Positions 1-11,245 of a stretch of DNA of 60,989 nucleotides are shown here, piece after piece; positions within the stretch are counted from its first letter, which is position 1, and every line of letters begins with the position of its first letter. The notes under the pieces were generated by a model that had not been told where the DNA came from, did no database searches, and saw nothing but the letters and a program-made list of their open reading frames with translations. Origin of the DNA: an uncultured Collinsella sp. (GTDB taxonomy: Bacteria; Actinomycetota; Coriobacteriia; Coriobacteriales; Coriobacteriaceae); NCBI GenBank assembly GCA_937937835.1, contig CALDBJ010000114.1:1-60989 (forward strand), given 5' to 3'. The position numbers were made by a program, and so were the translations under genes.

Positions 1-115
1 GCAATCGCAAGAAGATGACGGGGCGGAATGTCAATCCTGGTCTAACAGAGCCTTAAAAAATCCCCGTCCTAGAATAATCATTCGCAGCTACCCGGCATTC
101 ATTTTGCCTCAGGGA
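1..115. other. Window edge, no gene seen
   Basis: This stretch lies downstream of the minus-strand dinB and holds no convincing coding frame. A distant pair of complementary heptamers (GACGGGG near 18-24 and CCCCGTC near 62-68) frames an A-rich stretch. It could be part of a weak terminator, but the loop is long and I do not call it. Confidence 0.3.
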
Positions 116-1369
116 CTAATCGTTGAAGCGGGATTGGCGGCCGAAGGAAAGGGCGGTGTCGCCGAATTTGTCTCGGACGGCGTCGATGGCGACGGAGAGG
201 TCGCGTCGGTCGCTGGATTGGGCTCCGCGGTCATCGACTTCGCAGAACAGGTCGGTCTGGATGCCGCCTTGGTGGTTGAAGTCACTCATGCCGATTCCGG
301 CCAGGCGCACGTGCATGCTTTCCTGCCAGATGTTGTCGAGCAGTTCGAGTGCAACCGCCACGAAGATGTTTTCATCGTCGGTCGGATGAGGCAGCCGGCG
401 CTGTGCCGTACGCCCGCTGCCATACGAATACTTAAGCTTGAGCGTCACCGTGGCGCCTGTTAGTCCCTGACGGCGCAGGCGGCGTCCCACTGACTCTCCC
501 AACAGCGCAATCGCCGCCTCAATATCCCCACGCTCAGTCAAATCTTTAGCAAAGGTGCGTTCATTGCTGACCGACTTGACCTCGCGCTCTTCGTCGAGGC
601 TCGTGACTTCGGAGATTTCGAGTCCCAGTGCACGCTGGCGCATGCGTTCGCCGTTGACGCCAAAAATAGAGGCCAAGGTGGATTCCGATGCACGTGACAG
701 CTCGCCAAGCGTGTAGATGCGCATGCGGCGCAGCCGCTCCTCGGCCGAGCGTCCGATGCCGCTCATGGCAGATACCGGCAGCGCGGCCAAAAAGCGCTGT
801 TCGGTTCCGGGGCGCACAATGGTCAACCCAAACGGCTTGTCCCGCTCGCTTGCGATCTTTGCAACCGTCTTGTTGCAGCCCACGCCAATGGAGCAGGTCA
901 CTCCCAGCGCTGCCACACGATCACTGATGCGCCGCGCAACCAGCAGCGGGTCTTCGGGCGCAAAGCGACCCGGTGTGATATCGATAAAGGCTTCGTCGAT
1001 GGATACGCGCTCAACGCGCGGGGTCTCGTCGGCGAGAATCGTCATGACCTGCGCGCTGACCTCGTGGTAGCGATCGAAATGCCCGTGAGTCCAAATGGCC
1101 TGCGGACAGAGACGCTGTGCCTCGGCTGAGGGCATAGCGGAGTGTACGCCAAAGCGACGTGCCTCGTATGAGCAGGTGGACACGACGCCGCGGGAATCGG
1201 CATCGCCACCCACGATGAGCGGCTTGCCGCGCCACTCAGGATGATCGAGCATCTCCACGCTCGCAAAAAACGCATCGAGATCCATGAGGCCCACCGCCGG
1301 TCCCGTCCAGGGCGGCGGCGTGACGCCCGCAGCATCTTCATAACCGTATGTATGTTCGCGTCTTTTCAT
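116..1369 (-). CDS. dinB: Y-family DNA polymerase IV
   Basis: Translesion DNA polymerase of the DinB family, 417 aa, cytoplasmic, expected to copy past damaged template bases. The palm motif DLDAFFASVE (residues 30-39) supplies the first metal-binding aspartates and SIDEAF (123-128) the second acidic pair. The HhH thumb and little-finger regions follow. QTDLF at residues 371-375 matches a beta-clamp binding pentapeptide, which fits a clamp-dependent polymerase. The gene is divergent from rpsP, and a TATACT -10-like hexamer lies just before its start on the minus strand. I did not find a convincing LexA box. Family assignment is firm; the choice between polymerase IV and other DinB homologues is less so. 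Confidence 0.93.
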   Translation of the reverse strand: MKRREHTYGYEDAAGVTPPPWTGPAVGLMDLDAFFASVEMLDHPEWRGKPLIVGGDADSRGVVSTCSYEARRFGVHSAMPSAEAQRLCPQAIWTHGHFDRYHEVSAQVMTILADETPRVERVSIDEAFIDITPGRFAPEDPLLVARRISDRVAALGVTCSIGVGCNKTVAKIASERDKPFGLTIVRPGTEQRFLAALPVSAMSGIGRSAEERLRRMRIYTLGELSRASESTLASIFGVNGERMRQRALGLEISEVTSLDEEREVKSVSNERTFAKDLTERGDIEAAIALLGESVGRRLRRQGLTGATVTLKLKYSYGSGRTAQRRLPHPTDDENIFVAVALELLDNIWQESMHVRLAGIGMSDFNHQGGIQTDLFCEVDDRGAQSSDRRDLSVAIDAVRDKFGDTALSFGRQSRFND

Positions 1370-1485
1370 GGCATGAGTATACCGCGCAGCTCATGTGGGG
1401 TGCGTGGATGTGCTTGCAAATCGCGAATTCTTGTCTAAGATATGGATTTGCCCTCGACTACACCGAAGAAGTTGGTCTCACGGAC

Positions 1486-1514
1486 TTCACCTGCCCGCGT
1501 CGATGGCGTATTAT
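1486..1514 (+). promoter_or_regulatory. Candidate rpsP operon promoter
   Basis: TTCACC (1486-1491), a 17-base spacer and TATTAT (1509-1514) resemble a housekeeping promoter about 55 bases before the rpsP start. A second candidate lies upstream, TTGCAA (1414-1419), 16 bases, TAAGAT (1436-1441). A small hairpin (GCAGC/GCTGC, 1537-1551) sits just before the ribosome binding site. Confidence 0.5.
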
Positions 1515-1570
1515 GTTCAACTGTTTGTTTGTAGTTGCAGCCTAAAGCTGCTTGGTTGGAGGAGTTTCCT

Positions 1571-1912
1571 TTGGCAGTCAAGATTCGCCTTGCTCGTCAC
1601 GGCGCTAAGAAGCGTCCGTACTACCGTGTCGTCGTCGCCGATTCCCGCGCCCCGCGTGACGGTCGTATCATCGAGGAGGTTGGCCGCTACAACCCGATGA
1701 CCGCCCCCAAGACCATCAACCTTGACCTCGAGAAGATCGCCGACTGGCAGTCCAAGGGCGCTCAGCTCACCGACGCCGTCGCCGCTCTGGTCAAGGCCGC
1801 CAACGAGGGCGAGAAGACCGAGACCGTCGTCAAGAAGTCCAAGAAGCAGCTCGCCAAAGAGGCCGAGGCCGCTAAGGCTGCCGCTGAGGCCGCTGAGGGC
1901 GCCGAGGAGTAA
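1571..1912 (+). CDS. rpsP: 30S ribosomal protein S16
   Basis: Small-subunit ribosomal protein S16, 113 aa. The start is TTG at 1571, preceded by GGAGGAG and giving the expected N-terminus MAVKIRLARHG; the frame stays open upstream but that extension is unlike S16. The conserved core ends near residue 80 and is followed by a Lys/Ala/Glu-rich tail longer than in E. coli, which is common in actinobacteria. It heads the conserved group rpsP-khpA-rimM-trmD, coupling ribosome assembly and tRNA methylation. Confidence 0.97.
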   Translation: MAVKIRLARHGAKKRPYYRVVVADSRAPRDGRIIEEVGRYNPMTAPKTINLDLEKIADWQSKGAQLTDAVAALVKAANEGEKTETVVKKSKKQLAKEAEAAKAAAEAAEGAEE

Positions 1913-1915
1913 ATC

Positions 1916-2200
1916 GTGCCTGAGGTTGACGCTGCACAGCTCGAGGGTGAGGCAATGCTCTCAGATCGCATCGCCGATCTCGTCGAATATCTCGTTGTTC
2001 AGATCGTCGACGACCCGGATTCCGTGAGCCTTGAGGTCATCGATGGTGATGACGCCTCTACGATTGAGGTTTCGGTCGCCGAGGATGACGTCGCTAAGGT
2101 CATCGGCCGTCGTGGCCGTACCATCAAGGCCATTCGCACGCTCGCCCGTGCACTGGCTGCTCGCCTCGACACTGCTGTCGAGGTAGAGGTTCTGGGCTAG
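1916..2200 (+). CDS. khpA: KH-domain RNA-binding protein
   Basis: Small single-KH-domain protein, 94 aa from GTG 1916 or 81 aa from ATG 1955. Both starts have plausible ribosome binding sites (GAGGAG and GAGGG). The shorter form begins MLSDRIADLVEYL, closer to the usual KhpA N-terminus. The KH GxxG loop is GRRG within VIGRRGRTIKAI. Homologues bind RNA and pair with KhpB to influence cell division and translation in Gram-positives. It lies 3 bases after rpsP and 4 before rimM, the usual position. Confidence 0.92.
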   Translation: MPEVDAAQLEGEAMLSDRIADLVEYLVVQIVDDPDSVSLEVIDGDDASTIEVSVAEDDVAKVIGRRGRTIKAIRTLARALAARLDTAVEVEVLG

Positions 2201-2204
2201 GACC

Positions 2205-2726
2205 TTGAGGTCCCAGTACAAAAACATCGCCCGTGTGGTCAAGCCGCACGGAAGGAAGGGGGAGGTCCTCGCGCAGCCGCTGCGGGGGCTTCCTTCTGTA
2301 TTAGAGCCGGGTATGCGCGTCGCCCTGACGCCGCCGGCGCTCAAGCGCGACCGCTTTTGCACGGTCGTGTCCGTCACCGATACGGGCGATGGCGATCTGG
2401 TCTCGTTTGAGGGCATTGACGACTTGACGGCCGCCGAGGGCATCACGGGATGCTACGTGCTGGCAAATCGTGACGACTTTGAGCTCGATTCGCTCGACGC
2501 TGCCTATACCGACCTGATGGGTCGCGAGGTGGTCGACGAGCGCTTCGGTTCGCTCGGCACGATCGTCGAGATCATGTCGACGCCCGCTAACGATGTTTGG
2601 GTTGTCGAGGGCGATCGGTACGGCGAGGTACTGATTCCCGTGATCGAGCAGGTCGTGCTCGATCTTCCCGACACAGGAACAATTTCCGTCCATGTTATGG
2701 ACGGCCTGATCGATATGGACAAGTAG
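2205..2726 (+). CDS. rimM: 16S rRNA processing protein RimM
   Basis: Ribosome maturation factor RimM, 173 aa, which assists late assembly of the 30S head around S19. The N-terminal RimM barrel begins YKNIARVVKPHGRKGEV and the C-terminal PRC-barrel covers roughly residues 90-170, with the GEVLIPVI segment near its end. The start is TTG at 2205, 5 bases after the khpA stop. Translation is probably coupled to khpA. It precedes trmD, as in most bacteria. Confidence 0.95.
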   Translation: MRSQYKNIARVVKPHGRKGEVLAQPLRGLPSVLEPGMRVALTPPALKRDRFCTVVSVTDTGDGDLVSFEGIDDLTAAEGITGCYVLANRDDFELDSLDAAYTDLMGREVVDERFGSLGTIVEIMSTPANDVWVVEGDRYGEVLIPVIEQVVLDLPDTGTISVHVMDGLIDMDK

Positions 2727-2736
2727 GGAGGACAAC

Positions 2737-3495
2737 ATGCTGATCGAGACCCTTTCGGTCTTTCCCGAGATGTTTGAGCCCGTCATGTCCACATCGATTT
2801 TGGGCCGCGCCCGCAAGGCCGGCCTTTTTGATTTTAAGGCGTATAACCTGCGCGACTGGACGCACGACCGCCATCGCACCGTCGATGACGAGCCGTACGG
2901 CGGCGGGCAGGGCATGCTCATGAAGGTCGAGCCTATCGCAGAGGCCATCGAGGCCATTAGCGCAGAGGGTCCCAAGCCCACGGTTGTGTTCTTCACCCCC
3001 TGTGGCGAGCCCTTTACGCAGCATGTGGCCGAGCGCCTGCTCAAAAGTGAGCGCCTGCTGTTTGTGTGCAGTCGCTACGAGGGCGTCGACGAGCGCGCGT
3101 ATGCGTATGCCGATGAGCGTCTGTCGATCGGCGACTACGTGCTTACGGGCGGCGAGCTTCCCACTATGGTCGTTGCCGATGCCGTCGTACGCCTGATTCC
3201 CGGCGCCCTGGGCGACGAGATGAGCAACGTGGACGAGTCGTTCTCGACCGCCGAGGATGGAGGCCTGCTCGAGTACGCGCAGTACACCCGTCCTGCCGAG
3301 TTCAACGGCGAGGGCGTGCCTCCGGTGCTTGTGAGCGGCGATCATGCTAAGGTCGATGCGTGGCGTCGTAAGAACGCCATCGAGCGCACCTGTCGTTGGC
3401 GTCCCGATCTGATTGAGACGGCGCGGCTCACGCCCGAGGAGCGTGCATATGCGCAGGAGATCCTTGACGCTTCGTATTCGCAGAGCGAGGAGTGA
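2737..3495 (+). CDS. trmD: tRNA (guanine-37-N1)-methyltransferase
   Basis: TrmD, 252 aa, uses S-adenosylmethionine to form m1G37 in tRNAs, preventing +1 frameshifts. The SPOUT trefoil-knot region is visible as CSRYEGVDER and SIGDYVLTGGELP (about residues 110-145). The N-terminus MLIETLSVFPEMF is typical. The ATG start follows AGGGAGG. It is tightly linked to rimM upstream and lepB downstream. Confidence 0.97.
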   Translation: MLIETLSVFPEMFEPVMSTSILGRARKAGLFDFKAYNLRDWTHDRHRTVDDEPYGGGQGMLMKVEPIAEAIEAISAEGPKPTVVFFTPCGEPFTQHVAERLLKSERLLFVCSRYEGVDERAYAYADERLSIGDYVLTGGELPTMVVADAVVRLIPGALGDEMSNVDESFSTAEDGGLLEYAQYTRPAEFNGEGVPPVLVSGDHAKVDAWRRKNAIERTCRWRPDLIETARLTPEERAYAQEILDASYSQSEE

Positions 3496-3497
3496 GT

Positions 3498-4061
3498 ATG
3501 GTTCCTACGCAACATTCCGCGTTGAGGGGCGCTTTTGAGTGGATCGCGGTCATCGCGATCGCGCTTGTGGCCACCTTCCTGATCCGCACCTTTGTGGTCG
3601 AGCCCTTTGTGGTGCCCACCGGCTCTATGGAGGACACAATCGAGATTGGCGACCAGATCCTGGCGCAAAAGGTGAGCCTCGAGCTCGGTCAGCCCGTCAA
3701 GCAGGGCGATATCGTTGTGTTTCACAACCCTGATGGCACCTCCGAGCATGATGTTCTTGTCAAGCGCGTTATTGCCACGGCCGGCCAGACGGTCGACCTG
3801 CAGGACGGCAAGGTGGTCGTTGACGGCCAGGCGCTCGACGAGGACTACACGACCGGCATGAGCTGGCCGCTTTCGGTCCAGGCGCCCGCCGCCCAGGTGA
3901 GCTATCCCTACACCGTCCCCGACGACTGCGTGTGGGTGATGGGCGACAACCGCGAAAACTCTGCCGACTCACGCTACTTTGGTCCCGTCGATCGCTCTGA
4001 TTTGATCGCTGTGGCGCTTGTGCGCTACTGGCCGCTCAACCGCATCGGCGCTATCGACTAA
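3498..4061 (+). CDS. lepB: Signal peptidase I
   Basis: Type I signal peptidase, 187 aa, which cleaves signal peptides of exported proteins at the outer face of the membrane. A short N-terminus is followed by one membrane helix (about residues 14-33). The catalytic serine is Ser43 in PTGSM and the general-base lysine is Lys89 in VLVKRVI. The box E motif GDNRENSADSR lies near residues 151-161. ATG 3498 is preferred over GTG 3492 because GAGGAG lies 5 bases before it. It follows trmD directly in the same operon. Confidence 0.95.
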   Translation: MVPTQHSALRGAFEWIAVIAIALVATFLIRTFVVEPFVVPTGSMEDTIEIGDQILAQKVSLELGQPVKQGDIVVFHNPDGTSEHDVLVKRVIATAGQTVDLQDGKVVVDGQALDEDYTTGMSWPLSVQAPAAQVSYPYTVPDDCVWVMGDNRENSADSRYFGPVDRSDLIAVALVRYWPLNRIGAID

Positions 4062-4120
4062 AAACCGCTATAGTACAGTACCTAACCGTGTAATCGTTTC
4101 GACGAGGGGATATTAGAGGC

Positions 4121-5032
4121 ATGAACGCTTCATCGCTTTCCTTCCAAGACATCATCCTGCGCCTCCAGCAGTACTGGGGCGAGCAGGGCTGCGTCATTAT
4201 GCAGCCCTATGACTCCGAGGTCGGTGCCGGTACCTTCCATACCGCGACCACGCTGCGCTCGCTCGGTCCCGCCGAGTGGCGCACCTGCTATGCGCAGCCC
4301 TGCCGCCGTCCCGCCGACGGCCGCTACGGTGAGAACCCCAACCGCATGCAGCACTACTATCAGTTCCAGGTGCTCATCAAGCCTTCTCCGGTTAACGCCC
4401 AGGAGCTCTACCTGGGGTCTCTTGCCGCTATCGGTCTGGACCCCAACGACCATGACGTCCGCTTTGTCGAGGACGACTGGGAGAGCCCGACGCTCGGCGC
4501 CTGGGGCCTTGGCTGGGAGGTCTGGCTCAATGGCATGGAGGTCACGCAGTTTACGTACTTCCAGCAGGTAGGCGGCATCGAGGTCGACCCCGTACCCGTC
4601 GAGATCACCTATGGCCTAGAGCGCATTGCCATGTATGCGCAGGGCGTTAACTCGGTCTACGACTTGGTGTGGAGCTACCTGCCCGACGGCACGCCCATGA
4701 CCTATGGCGACGTGTTCCTTGAGAACGAGCGCGAGTTCAGTGCCTATAACTTTGAGGTCGCAAACGTCGAGATGATGCGTCAGAAGTTTGACGACTACGA
4801 GGCCGAGTGCCATTCCTGCCTGGAGCGCAAGCTGCCGCTGCCGGCATATGACTGCGTCATGAAGTGCAGCCACGCTTTCAACCTGCTCGATGCCCGCGGC
4901 GCTCTGTCCGCGGTCGAGCGTGCCAACTACATCCTGCGCGTCCGCGCCGTCGCCAAGGCGTGCTGCGAGGCCTATATGGCCGAGGTCGCCGGAGTCAACG
5001 AGAATGCCGACCAGGAAGGCGAGGTGGCGTAA
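4121..5032 (+). CDS. glyQ: Glycyl-tRNA synthetase alpha subunit
   Basis: Alpha subunit of the bacterial heterotetrameric glycyl-tRNA synthetase, 303 aa, carrying the class II catalytic core. The N-terminus SFQDIILRLQQYWGEQGC and the block TFHTATTLRSLGP are family signatures. ATG 4121 lies 59 bases after lepB. The gap holds TATAGT (4069-4074), a possible -10 for the glyQS pair. The gap is too short for a T-box leader and none is visible. Confidence 0.97.
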   Translation: MNASSLSFQDIILRLQQYWGEQGCVIMQPYDSEVGAGTFHTATTLRSLGPAEWRTCYAQPCRRPADGRYGENPNRMQHYYQFQVLIKPSPVNAQELYLGSLAAIGLDPNDHDVRFVEDDWESPTLGAWGLGWEVWLNGMEVTQFTYFQQVGGIEVDPVPVEITYGLERIAMYAQGVNSVYDLVWSYLPDGTPMTYGDVFLENEREFSAYNFEVANVEMMRQKFDDYEAECHSCLERKLPLPAYDCVMKCSHAFNLLDARGALSAVERANYILRVRAVAKACCEAYMAEVAGVNENADQEGEVA

Positions 5033-5035
5033 GCC

Positions 5036-7132
5036 ATGGCAGACGCTAAGGATTTCCTGTTTGAGATCGGTACGGAAGAAATGCCCTCCGCACCGCTGAA
5101 CAATGCCGTCAAGCAGCTTGGCACCATGATCGCCAAGGGTCTCGACGAGGCCGGTCTGGCCCACGGCGAGGTCCGCGTGATCTCGAGCCCGCGCCGCCTG
5201 GCTGCGCTCGTTGCCGACGTCGCCACCGCGACCGACGAGGTTCACGAGGTCAAGCGCGGCCCCGCGGCCAACATCGCCTTCGATGCCGACGGTAACGCCA
5301 CCAAGGCCGCCCAGGGCTTCGCCCGCAAGTGCGGTGTGGCTGCCGAGGATCTGGTCCGTCGCGAGGACACCGACGGCCGTGAGTACGTCTTTGCCGAGAA
5401 GAACATCCCTTCCGCCCCGGCCACCCCGATCCTGACGGCCCTGTGCGAGAAGACTATCGCTGGCCTGCAGTGGCCCAACTACCGCTCTCAGCGCTGGGGT
5501 CACGAGCATGCGACCTTTGTTCGTCCGGTCCGCTGGATTTGCTGCCTTCTGGGCGAGGACGTTGTGCCCGTGTCGTTTGCCGACGTGACGAGTGGCAATA
5601 CCACGCGTGGTCATCGCGTGCTTGGCCCCGGTGACCATGTGGTCGCCAGCCCCGCCGTCTACGAGCAGGTGCTCGAGGACGCCGGCGTGCTTTCTGCCGA
5701 GCGTCGTCGCGAGGCCATCCTTGCCGGTATCGCCGAGGTCGAGGCTGCCCGTCCCGGCTGCCATGTCGATACGCCCAAGAAGGTCTTTGAGGAGGTCATC
5801 AACCTCTGCGAGTGGCCGACGGTGCTCGTTGGTACCTTCGATGAGGAGTTCCTCAAGGTCCCGCACGAGATCATCTGCGAGTCCATGCTCACCAACCAGC
5901 GCTACTTCCCGATCTATGACGGCGAGGGCAAGCTCACGCGTGAGTTCGTGGTCGTCTCCAACAGCAAGCCCGAGAATGCCGAGCGCGTGATCGACGGCAA
6001 CGAGCGCGTCGTGCGCGCCCGTCTGGACGACGCCAAGTTCTTCTACGAGGAGGACCTGAAGATTTCCCTTGACGAGTTCCGTGAGCGTCTGGCCAAGGTT
6101 GCCTTCCAGGAGAAGCTCGGTAGCGTGCTCGCCAAGTCCGAGCGCATCGAGCAGCTCGCGCTCGCTATTGCCCGCGAGGCTCATCTGGGCGCCCACCTTG
6201 CCGCCGATGCCGGCCGTGCCGCGCACCTGTGCAAGGCCGACCTGGTGTCCAACGCCGTTGTCGAGTTCACGAGCCAGCAGGGCGTGATGGGCGGTTATTA
6301 CGCGATCGCGATGGGGGAGAACGACGAGGTCGCCCACGCCATTCGCGATCACTATCGTCCCCGCTTTGCCGGTGACGAGCTGCCCGAGGGCACCGCTGGC
6401 TGCATCGTGGCCTGCGCCGACAAGCTCGATACCATCGCCGGTATCTTTGCCATCGGCGAGCCCCCGACCGGCTCTTCGGACCCCTATGCGCTGCGTCGTG
6501 CCGCTATCGGCATCATCAACATCCTGCGCGACCGCCTGCCGATCGACCCCACGTCGCTTATCGACTTTGCGCTCGAGCTCTATAGTGAGCAGGGCATTGA
6601 GTTTGACGCCGCCGAAGTCGCCCAGCAGGTTCGCGACTTCTTCCATGGCCGCCTGGTGAGCATGGCCCGCGACGAGAAGATCCCGGCCGATACCGTTGCT
6701 GCCGTCTCCGCGGTGCACATCATCGCCCCGTCCGTCTTCTTCGCCCGCTGCGCCGCCCTCGACGAGGCTCGCAAGAACGACGCCGAGACCTTTGACAACC
6801 TGGCGACGGCCTATGCCCGTGCCGCGCATATCTCCAAGCCCGAGCTGGGCGCGGAGTACGACCGCGCCCTGATGGGCGAGGTCGAGCTCGCGCTTGCCGA
6901 TGCCTCCGAGGCTGCTCAGACCGCTGTCGACGCCGCCCTTGCTGCCGAGGATTACCCGGCCGCATTTGCGGCCCTTGCCGCCCTGCGCGCCCCCATCGAC
7001 CGCTTCTTCGATGAGGTTATGGTCATGGACAAGGACGAGCAGCTCCGCGATAATCGCCTAAAGCTGCTCAACCGCTTCGAGGCCGTTTTCTCCGGCATTG
7101 CCAACATCGGTGAGCTTGCCCGCAAAAAGTAA
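5036..7132 (+). CDS. glyS: Glycyl-tRNA synthetase beta subunit
   Basis: Beta subunit of the alpha2-beta2 glycyl-tRNA synthetase, 698 aa, which binds tRNA and carries the HD-like and anticodon-binding (DALR-type) regions. It opens DFLFEIGTEEMPS, the standard GlyS N-terminus, and contains the DPYALRRAA block near residue 480. It starts 3 bases after glyQ, so the subunits are co-translated. A long open frame on the opposite strand is a codon-bias shadow. Confidence 0.97.
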   Translation: MADAKDFLFEIGTEEMPSAPLNNAVKQLGTMIAKGLDEAGLAHGEVRVISSPRRLAALVADVATATDEVHEVKRGPAANIAFDADGNATKAAQGFARKCGVAAEDLVRREDTDGREYVFAEKNIPSAPATPILTALCEKTIAGLQWPNYRSQRWGHEHATFVRPVRWICCLLGEDVVPVSFADVTSGNTTRGHRVLGPGDHVVASPAVYEQVLEDAGVLSAERRREAILAGIAEVEAARPGCHVDTPKKVFEEVINLCEWPTVLVGTFDEEFLKVPHEIICESMLTNQRYFPIYDGEGKLTREFVVVSNSKPENAERVIDGNERVVRARLDDAKFFYEEDLKISLDEFRERLAKVAFQEKLGSVLAKSERIEQLALAIAREAHLGAHLAADAGRAAHLCKADLVSNAVVEFTSQQGVMGGYYAIAMGENDEVAHAIRDHYRPRFAGDELPEGTAGCIVACADKLDTIAGIFAIGEPPTGSSDPYALRRAAIGIINILRDRLPIDPTSLIDFALELYSEQGIEFDAAEVAQQVRDFFHGRLVSMARDEKIPADTVAAVSAVHIIAPSVFFARCAALDEARKNDAETFDNLATAYARAAHISKPELGAEYDRALMGEVELALADASEAAQTAVDAALAAEDYPAAFAALAALRAPIDRFFDEVMVMDKDEQLRDNRLKLLNRFEAVFSGIANIGELARKK

Positions 7133-7166
7133 GCCAGCCTGCGCGTAAGCGCAAAAGGAGCCCCGC

Positions 7167-8033
7167 ATGGATTGCCCGGTCACCGCTCGTCCCACCGTTA
7201 TCGTTATCTCCGACTCGCTCGGTGATACCGCTTGTGAGGTGGTGCTTGCGGCGTCCGGGCAATTTGATGAAGGGGCTTTTTGTGTTTTGCGCCTGCCTAA
7301 GGTGACTTCTGTGGAGCAGGTCAAGTCATTTGTGGGGCCGCGCGTCGATGCCGACCATCGCGATATCGCCGTGTTCCATACCATCGTCGACCCGGCGCTA
7401 CGTGCTCGTGTGCTCGATTACCTGGGCATGCTGCATATTCGCTCGGTCGACCTGATCGGCCCGACGCTCGCCGTGCTGTCGTCGCTCATCGGTGTACCGC
7501 CCAAGGGCGTCGCGGGCGTGATTCACAGGACCGATGACCGCTATTTCCATCGTATCGAGGCCATGGAGTATTTCGTTGAGCACGATGACGGGCGCGGCTG
7601 CGACGATCTGTCGGGTGCCGATATCGTGCTGCTGGGCGTATCGCGCACGTCCAAGACGCCGCTGTCGATGTTTTTGGCCTTTCAAGGTTACAAGGTTGCC
7701 AATGTTCCGTTGGCCCATGGCATGGAGCCGCCCAAGTCAATTTACGAGGTCGACCCGATGCGTTTGTTTGGCCTGATTTCGACCGTCGACTTTATTTCCG
7801 AGATTCGCGATAGCCGCTTGGGCGATGACTACGCCCGTGCCGTTGCCGGCTCCTATGCCGAGCCCGAGAGCGTGCGCAGCGAGCTCGAGGAAGCTCGTGC
7901 CCTCATGAAGCGCCTAGGCTGCTTTGTGGTGCGTACCGACGGCAAGGCCATCGAGGAAAGCGCTGCCGAGATCATTAGCCACTTGGAGGAAATCCAAGAA
8001 GCCCGCGCCCGCCGCGCCGCCAGTCGAGCCTAA
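7167..8033 (+). CDS. PPDK regulatory kinase/phosphorylase
   Basis: Bifunctional regulator of pyruvate, phosphate dikinase (DUF299 family), 288 aa. Family members use ADP to phosphorylate, and Pi to dephosphorylate, the threonine beside the catalytic histidine of PPDK. The P-loop-like motif GVSRTSK is at residues 157-163, and the N-terminus has the family pattern VIVISDSLGDTACEV. Its target gene ppdK is the next gene downstream. It lies 34 bases after glyS; a glyQS-regulator linkage is also known in Bacillus. Confidence 0.93.
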   Translation: MDCPVTARPTVIVISDSLGDTACEVVLAASGQFDEGAFCVLRLPKVTSVEQVKSFVGPRVDADHRDIAVFHTIVDPALRARVLDYLGMLHIRSVDLIGPTLAVLSSLIGVPPKGVAGVIHRTDDRYFHRIEAMEYFVEHDDGRGCDDLSGADIVLLGVSRTSKTPLSMFLAFQGYKVANVPLAHGMEPPKSIYEVDPMRLFGLISTVDFISEIRDSRLGDDYARAVAGSYAEPESVRSELEEARALMKRLGCFVVRTDGKAIEESAAEIISHLEEIQEARARRAASRA

Positions 8034-8077
8034 TAGTAGCAGCATTTTGATAAAGCGATTTAGCAAAAATATCGCAT

Positions 8078-8107
8078 CTGACCTGCACCTTCTTACAGTG
8101 GTATATT
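8078..8107 (+). promoter_or_regulatory. Candidate ppdK promoter, extended -10
   Basis: CTGACC (8078-8083), an 18-base spacer and TATATT (8102-8107) with the extension TGG directly before it. This predicts a 5' leader of about 170 bases before ppdK. A second, weaker -10 candidate TATAGT lies at 8202-8207. Confidence 0.45.
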
Positions 8108-8112
8108 CATAA

Positions 8113-8160
8113 GGTAACCACCTTTACCTACCGTTTACCGCCAGTTTTAGCACGTTTACC
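8113..8160 (+). repeat. Phased TTTACC repeats ahead of ppdK
   Basis: TTTACC occurs at 8123, 8134 and 8155, that is 11 and 21 bases apart (one and two helical turns). An inverted GGTAA lies at 8113-8117. The arrangement suggests a regulator binding the same DNA face upstream of ppdK, but no regulator is identified. Confidence 0.4.
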
Positions 8161-8282
8161 AAACCGCGCATCCTCTGCTTAAGCCCGCTCAAAACCCGCC
8201 GTATAGTTCCCTCACGGCCCGCATTTGGCGGGTCGATTCGTTACCACGGTCGTGCGCGTAAGTGCATGAAAGGGGAAGTATC

Positions 8283-11033
<2,751 letters not shown>

Positions 11034-11074
11034 CGTTTTGGGTTCAGACGCCTAACGTAGCCCCCCCCTTCATG

Positions 11075-11102
11075 CCGTCCGTCTCATTCGTGAGGCGGAC
11101 GG
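11075..11102 (+). terminator. Putative ppdK terminator
   Basis: A 12-bp stem (one G-T pair) capped by TTCG follows ppdK. The T-rich stretch starts only some 15 bases later, so it may act as a weaker or factor-assisted terminator. Confidence 0.6.
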
Positions 11103-11148
11103 TTATCATGTGCGGGTTTTGTCTTTTTGTCTGCGCAAAAAATTGTTC

Positions 11149-11176
11149 TTGCAGCAGAAACCCGCGCGTGTATACT
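11149..11176 (+). promoter_or_regulatory. Candidate rplS promoter
   Basis: TTGCAG (11149-11154), 16 bases, TATACT (11171-11176). It predicts a start near 11183 and a short leader carrying the hairpin at 11198-11221. Confidence 0.5.
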
Positions 11177-11197
11177 CAAATACGTTTGTTCAACTAC

Positions 11198-11221
11198 GTG
11201 CCGGCCAAGGTGGTACGGCAC
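11198..11221 (+). promoter_or_regulatory. L19 leader hairpin
   Basis: GTGCCG (11198-11203) pairs with CGGCAC (11216-11221), extended by four inner pairs with one bulged A and an AGG loop. It lies at the start of the predicted rplS leader, about 25 bases before the start codon. Ribosomal protein leaders often bind their own product; that role here is inference. Confidence 0.4.
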
Positions 11222-11245
11222 CTCTAGAAGAGTAAGGAATTGCAC

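Noticed and set aside
1300..1400. SOS box controlling dinB
   Set aside because: Only a CGAAC half-site is seen, inside the coding start; no matching second half at the right spacing.
4062..4120. T-box leader for glyQS
   Set aside because: The gap is only 59 bases and lacks the T-box sequence and a terminator.
4616..6829. 737-codon open frame antisense to glyQ/glyS
   Set aside because: Shadow of codon bias; no family motifs, and it covers two well-identified genes on the other strand.
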